Shown here in pieces: positions 60,338 through 64,000 of a stretch of DNA of 64,000 nucleotides; the first letter of the stretch is position 1, and every line of letters begins with the position of its first letter. The stretch is from Streptomyces sp. HmicA12 (GTDB lineage Bacteria > Actinomycetota > Actinomycetes > Streptomycetales > Streptomycetaceae). Position numbers and translations under genes: made by a program. The stretch is from contig NZ_KB891806.1 in assembly GCF_000373565.1 (NCBI RefSeq), positions 1 through 64,000 of the forward strand, in the 5' to 3' direction. The notes under the pieces are model-generated. The model was not told the origin of the DNA. It ran no database searches and saw only the letters and a list, made by a program, of their open reading frames with translations.

Positions 60338-61453
60338 ATGCGAAACCGCCGAGCCGCCGTCAGCGCGATAGCCGCGACCGCCACCCTCGCCCTCGCCCTC
60401 ACGGCCTGCGGCCAGGACAGCGAGGGCGGCAGCAAGAGCGACAAGGGTGACGCCAAGGGGTCCACCGTCGGCATCGCGATGCCGACCAAGTCCTCCGAGC
60501 GCTGGATCGCGGACGGCAACAACGTTGTCAACTCGCTCAAGGCCAAGGGCTACAAGACCAAGCTGGCCTTCGGCGAGGACGACCCCGACCAGCAGGTCTC
60601 GCAGATCGAGAACATGATCACGCAGGGCGTCTCGGCACTGATCGTCGCGGCGATCGACAACAAGTCGCTGGGCAACGTCCTCCAGGAGGCCCACGACGCG
60701 GGCATCCCGGTGATCGCGTACGACCGCCTCATCCTGGGCTCCAAGAACGTCGACTACTACGCGACGTTCGACAACGAGAAGGTCGGCCAGCTACAGGCCA
60801 CCTCCCTCGTCGAGAAGCTGGGTCTGACCAGCGGCAAGAAGGGCCCGTTCAACCTCGAGCTGTTCGCCGGCTCCAACGACGACAACAACACCAAGTACTT
60901 CTTCGGCGGCGCGATGAAGGTGCTCCAGCCCTACATCGACAAGAAGCAGCTCGTCGTCCGGTCCAAGCAGACCAAGATGAACCAGGTCACCACGCTGCGC
61001 TGGGACGGCGCCACGGCGCAGAAGCGCATGGACGACATCCTCACGTCGAAGTACTCCAGCGAGCGGGTCGACGCGGTGCTCTCGCCGTACGACGGCATCT
61101 CGATCGGCATCATCTCCGCCCTGAAGTCGGACGGTTACGGCACCAAGGCCAAGCCGCTGCCGGCCGTCTCCGGTCAGGACGCCGAGGTCGCCTCGGTCAA
61201 GTCGATCATCGCGGGCCAGCAGTACTCGACGGTCTACAAGGACACCCGTGAGCTCGCCAAGCGCGCGGTGACCATGGTCGACGACGTGCTGAAGGACAAG
61301 AAGCCGGAGACCAACGACGACAAGACGTACGACAACGGCGCCAAGGTCGTCCCGTCGTACCTCCTGCAGCCGGTCGCCGTCACCAAGGAGAACTACGAGA
61401 AGACCCTCATCGACGGTGGCTACTACACCAAGAAGGACCTGGGCCTGAAGTAG
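60338..61453 (+). CDS. Sugar ABC transporter substrate-binding lipoprotein (ChvE/XylF type)
   Basis: A 371-residue lipoprotein: signal peptide with lipobox LTAC ([24 protein letters not shown]), then a periplasmic-binding-protein type I fold ([96 protein letters not shown]). Binds pentoses, hexoses or related sugars outside the cell. ATG after AAGGATGATGACC. First gene of the transporter operon. Confidence 0.94.
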   Translation: MRNRRAAVSAIAATATLALALTACGQDSEGGSKSDKGDAKGSTVGIAMPTKSSERWIADGNNVVNSLKAKGYKTKLAFGEDDPDQQVSQIENMITQGVSALIVAAIDNKSLGNVLQEAHDAGIPVIAYDRLILGSKNVDYYATFDNEKVGQLQATSLVEKLGLTSGKKGPFNLELFAGSNDDNNTKYFFGGAMKVLQPYIDKKQLVVRSKQTKMNQVTTLRWDGATAQKRMDDILTSKYSSERVDAVLSPYDGISIGIISALKSDGYGTKAKPLPAVSGQDAEVASVKSIIAGQQYSTVYKDTRELAKRAVTMVDDVLKDKKPETNDDKTYDNGAKVVPSYLLQPVAVTKENYEKTLIDGGYYTKKDLGLK

Positions 61454-61495
61454 CCCGGACATTCCCCGACCGTCGACTAGTTGAAGGGCACAGCC

Positions 61496-63046
61496 ATGGC
61501 GGGACCCGTCCTGGAAATGCGCTCGATCGTCAAGACCTTCCCGGGCGTCAAGGCGCTGTCGGACGTCTCCCTGAGCGTCCGCACGGGCGAGGTCCACGCC
61601 ATCTGCGGGGAGAACGGCGCCGGAAAGTCCACCTTGATGAAGGTGCTCTCCGGCGTCCACCCGCACGGAAGTTATGAAGGGGAGATCCTCTTCGAGGGCA
61701 AGTCCTGCGAGTTCAAGGACATCAACGCCAGCGAGAAGCGCGGCATCGTCATCATCCACCAGGAGCTGGCCCTGGTCCCGTACCTGTCGATCGCCGAGAA
61801 CATGTTCCTCGGCAACGAGCACGCCTCGCGCGGGCTCATCGACTGGCACGAGACCCTCGGGCACGCGACGCGTCAACTGCGCCGGGTGGGCCTGGACGAG
61901 AACCCCAACACCGCCGTCGCCGACATCGGTGTGGGCAAGCAGCAGCTCGTGGAGATCGCCAAGGCGCTCTCCAAGGAGGTGAAGCTGCTCATCCTGGACG
62001 AGCCGACCGCCGCGCTGAACGACGAGGACTCCGACAAACTCCTCGATCTCATCCTGGAGTTGAAGAACCAGGGCATCACCTCGATCATCATCTCCCACAA
62101 GCTCAACGAGATCCGCAAGGTCGCCGACTCGGTGACGATCCTCCGCGACGGGCGCACCGTCGAGACGCTCGATGTGAAGGCCCCCGAGACCACCGAGGAC
62201 CGGATCATCTCCGGAATGGTCGGCCGCGACCTCGACAACCGTTTCCCCGACCGCACTCCGCACGAGCCGGAGGCCGGGGCGGCGCCCGCCCTGGAGATCC
62301 GCAACTGGACGGTGCACCACCCCATCGACCAGGAGCGCAAGGTCGTCGACGACGTGTCCCTGCACGTCCGCCGCGGTGAGATCGTCGGCATCGCGGGCCT
62401 GATGGGCGCGGGCCGCACCGAGCTGGCGATGAGCGTCTTCGGGCGCACCTACGGCAGGTACGCGGGCGGCACGGTCCTCAAGGACGGCCAGGAGATCCGG
62501 ACGAGGACGGTCTCCGACGCGGTCGGCCACGGGATCGCGTACGCCACCGAGGACCGCAAGCACTACGGCCTCAACCTCATCGACACGATCAACCGCAACA
62601 TCTCCCTCGCCGCTCTCGGCAAGGTCGCGAAGCGCGGCGTCGTCGACGAGCACGAGGAGCGGCAGGTCGCCGAGCAGTACCGCAAGTCGATGAACATCAA
62701 GGCCCCGACGGTCTTCGAACCGGCGGGCAAGCTGTCGGGCGGCAACCAGCAGAAGGTCGTCCTCAGCAAGTGGATCTTCGCGGGTCCCGAGGTGCTCATC
62801 CTCGACGAGCCGACCCGCGGTATCGACGTGGGCGCCAAGTACGAGATCTACACGGTCATCGACAAGCTCGCGGCCCAGGGCAAGGCGGTGGTCTTCATCT
62901 CCTCCGAACTGCCCGAGCTGCTCGGCATGTGCGACCGCATCTACACGATGGCCGCGGGCCGCCTGACCGGCGAGGTGCCGCGTGCCGAGGCGACGCAGGA
63001 ATCGCTGATGCGCCTGATGACGAAGGACAAAGAGGTAGCGCGATGA
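61496..63046 (+). CDS. mmsA: Sugar ABC transporter ATP-binding protein, CUT2 type (MmsA/XylG)
   Basis: A 516-residue protein with two ATPase domains in tandem: Walker [10 protein letters not shown], Walker [12 protein letters not shown], then the second domain with degenerate Walker A (GLMGAGRTE), signature LSGGNQQKV and [11 protein letters not shown]. Powers uptake with the permease, whose ATG overlaps its stop (ATGA). The start ATG is preceded by GAAGGGCACAGCC. Confidence 0.94.
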   Translation: MAGPVLEMRSIVKTFPGVKALSDVSLSVRTGEVHAICGENGAGKSTLMKVLSGVHPHGSYEGEILFEGKSCEFKDINASEKRGIVIIHQELALVPYLSIAENMFLGNEHASRGLIDWHETLGHATRQLRRVGLDENPNTAVADIGVGKQQLVEIAKALSKEVKLLILDEPTAALNDEDSDKLLDLILELKNQGITSIIISHKLNEIRKVADSVTILRDGRTVETLDVKAPETTEDRIISGMVGRDLDNRFPDRTPHEPEAGAAPALEIRNWTVHHPIDQERKVVDDVSLHVRRGEIVGIAGLMGAGRTELAMSVFGRTYGRYAGGTVLKDGQEIRTRTVSDAVGHGIAYATEDRKHYGLNLIDTINRNISLAALGKVAKRGVVDEHEERQVAEQYRKSMNIKAPTVFEPAGKLSGGNQQKVVLSKWIFAGPEVLILDEPTRGIDVGAKYEIYTVIDKLAAQGKAVVFISSELPELLGMCDRIYTMAAGRLTGEVPRAEATQESLMRLMTKDKEVAR

Positions 63047-64000
63047 GTACGGACGTGACGAAGACCCCGGCGGCGGCGCCGCCGGGCAAGGGCGGGAGCA
63101 CCGGCACGGAGGGCGGCCTGCTCGGGCTCGTCGTCGACGGCCTGCGCCGCAACATGCGCCAGTACGGCATGCTGATCGCGCTCGGCCTGCTCATCGCGGT
63201 GTTCGCCGTGTGGACCGACGGCACCCTGATCACCCCGCACAACGTCTCCAACCTGGTGCTCCAGAACGCCTACGTGCTGATCCTCGCGATCGGCATGATG
63301 CTGGTGATCATCGCGGGCCACATCGACCTGTCCGTCGGCTCGCTGACGGCGTTCGTCGGGTCGACCGCGGCCGTGCTCATGGTCAACAACGACGTCTCCT
63401 GGCCGATCGCCCTGATCGTGTGCCTGGTGATGGGCGGCGCGGCCGGTGCCATCCAGGGCTGGCTGATCGCGTACGGCGGCATACCGTCGTTCATCGTGAC
63501 CCTGGCCGGCATGCTGGTGTGGCGCGGACTCACGGAGATCCTGCTCAAGGGGCAGACACTCGGCCCGTTCCCGTCGAGCATCGGTGACCTGGGCAACGGC
63601 TTCCTGCCGGAGGTCGGCCCGAACACCAACTACCACAACCTGACGCTGCTCTTCGGCGTGCTGCTCGCCGTCGCGGTGGGCTGGCAGGAGGTGCGCGACC
63701 GGCGCAGGCAGCGGGAGTTCTCCCTCGATGTGGTCCCCCGCAACCTGTTCATCCTGAAGCTGATCGCGATCATCGCGGCGATCGCCGTCGTCACGCTGCT
63801 GCTCGCCAGCTACAAGGGCGTGCCGATCGTGCTGCTGATCCTCGGCGTGCTGGTCGTCGGCTATGGCTATCTGATGCGCAACTCCGTCTTCGGCCGCCAC
63901 ATCTACGCCATCGGCGGCAACCTGCCGGCGGCCAAGCTGTCCGGTGTGAAGGACAAGAAGGTCACGTTCTACGTCTTCCTGAACATGGGCGTGCTCGCGG
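63043..64000 (+). CDS. mmsB: Sugar ABC transporter permease, CUT2 type (MmsB/XylH), partial
   Basis: 319 codons before the window ends: polar N-terminus [18 protein letters not shown], then membrane helices beginning [24 protein letters not shown], with the conserved [15 protein letters not shown] and [17 protein letters not shown] segments of the XylH/MmsB family and a large central insertion of helices as in the long (about 400-residue) form. The 3' end is outside the window. Confidence 0.93.
   Translation, partial: MSTDVTKTPAAAPPGKGGSTGTEGGLLGLVVDGLRRNMRQYGMLIALGLLIAVFAVWTDGTLITPHNVSNLVLQNAYVLILAIGMMLVIIAGHIDLSVGSLTAFVGSTAAVLMVNNDVSWPIALIVCLVMGGAAGAIQGWLIAYGGIPSFIVTLAGMLVWRGLTEILLKGQTLGPFPSSIGDLGNGFLPEVGPNTNYHNLTLLFGVLLAVAVGWQEVRDRRRQREFSLDVVPRNLFILKLIAIIAAIAVVTLLLASYKGVPIVLLILGVLVVGYGYLMRNSVFGRHIYAIGGNLPAAKLSGVKDKKVTFYVFLNMGVLA

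Overview
The window is high-GC chromosomal DNA of a Streptomyces or very close relative. The signs are strong third-position G/C, frequent GTG starts, many 4-bp ATGA/GTGA stop/start overlaps, a fasR-fabD-fabH-acpP-fabF fatty acid operon, a homodimeric pyruvate dehydrogenase E1 (aceE), DUF3052, DUF3145 and SCO2400-family proteins, and several TerD paralogues. I see no IS element, integrase, phage gene, CRISPR array or rRNA. One tRNA gene (Val, anticodon TAC) lies at 7672-7746. The last gene, a sugar permease, runs off the right edge.

Layout. (1) 1-12.1 kb: housekeeping and accessory singletons: a secreted HNH nuclease, a PhoD-like phosphatase, a large FAD/NAD(P)-binding protein, DoxX, a secreted CuZn-SOD-like protein, DedA, DUF2277, tRNA-Val, a DUF4097 lipoprotein, a coiled-coil protein, DUF4383, a GntR/FCD regulator and an FmdB zinc ribbon. 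(2) 12.1-21.2 kb: a tellurite-resistance-type (Ter) stress locus. A minus-strand biosynthetic module (HpcH/CitE-like lyase, then a phosphoribosyltransferase-TRSP plus StiP/PELOTA protein, then a HAD phosphatase, all joined by 4-bp overlaps) is divergent from a TerD gene and followed by a TerD-like gene, a DUF475 membrane protein and two canonical TerD genes. The two middle enzymes, which I expect as separate genes, form one uninterrupted 845-codon frame here. (3) 21.3-27.9 kb: 1-Cys peroxiredoxin, DUF3052, divergent aceE, a potassium channel with a long repetitive tail, DUF4190 and a protease-inhibitor-like secreted protein. (4) 28.1-30.5 kb: a 14-TM-type drug exporter divergent from its likely TetR repressor. 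(5) 30.6-37.6 kb: two paralogous DUF1023 alpha/beta hydrolases flanking a DUF4429 protein and a NarL-type two-component system, ending in an acyltransferase-3 membrane protein. (6) 37.7-41.5 kb: a MerR-aldo/keto reductase pair, an acetyltransferase, a beta-lactamase-fold hydrolase and pirin. (7) 41.5-47.1 kb: fasR, fabDHPF and DUF3145. (8) 47.4-56.7 kb: SGNH lipoprotein, galactose mutarotase, GH3 glycosidase with divergent TetR, DUF2568/EI24 membrane pair, Ohr, a quinone-oxidoreductase-like MDR enzyme with divergent MarR, and an SCO2400-family zinc-ribbon protein. (9) 56.8-64 kb: a sugar or sugar-acid locus: enolase-superfamily dehydratase, zinc alcohol dehydrogenase, U32-like TIM-barrel protein and a CUT2-type (ChvE/MmsA/MmsB-like) ABC transporter.

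Regulation is unusually readable. A MerR promoter has a 19-bp spacer filled by a palindrome (39248-39278). A TetR/MFS region has three TGACAG half-sites and an apparently leaderless exporter transcript. Two palindromes sit between MarR and its divergent target. An iron-box-like element overlaps the doxX promoter. A TGATACC-type palindrome is shared by the two-component operon and the second DUF1023 gene. A GTTCGA-N4-TCGAAC-type element occurs at both ends of the dehydratase/dehydrogenase pair. All regulator-site assignments are inferences from position and symmetry. No database search was possible, so family names come from motif recognition.
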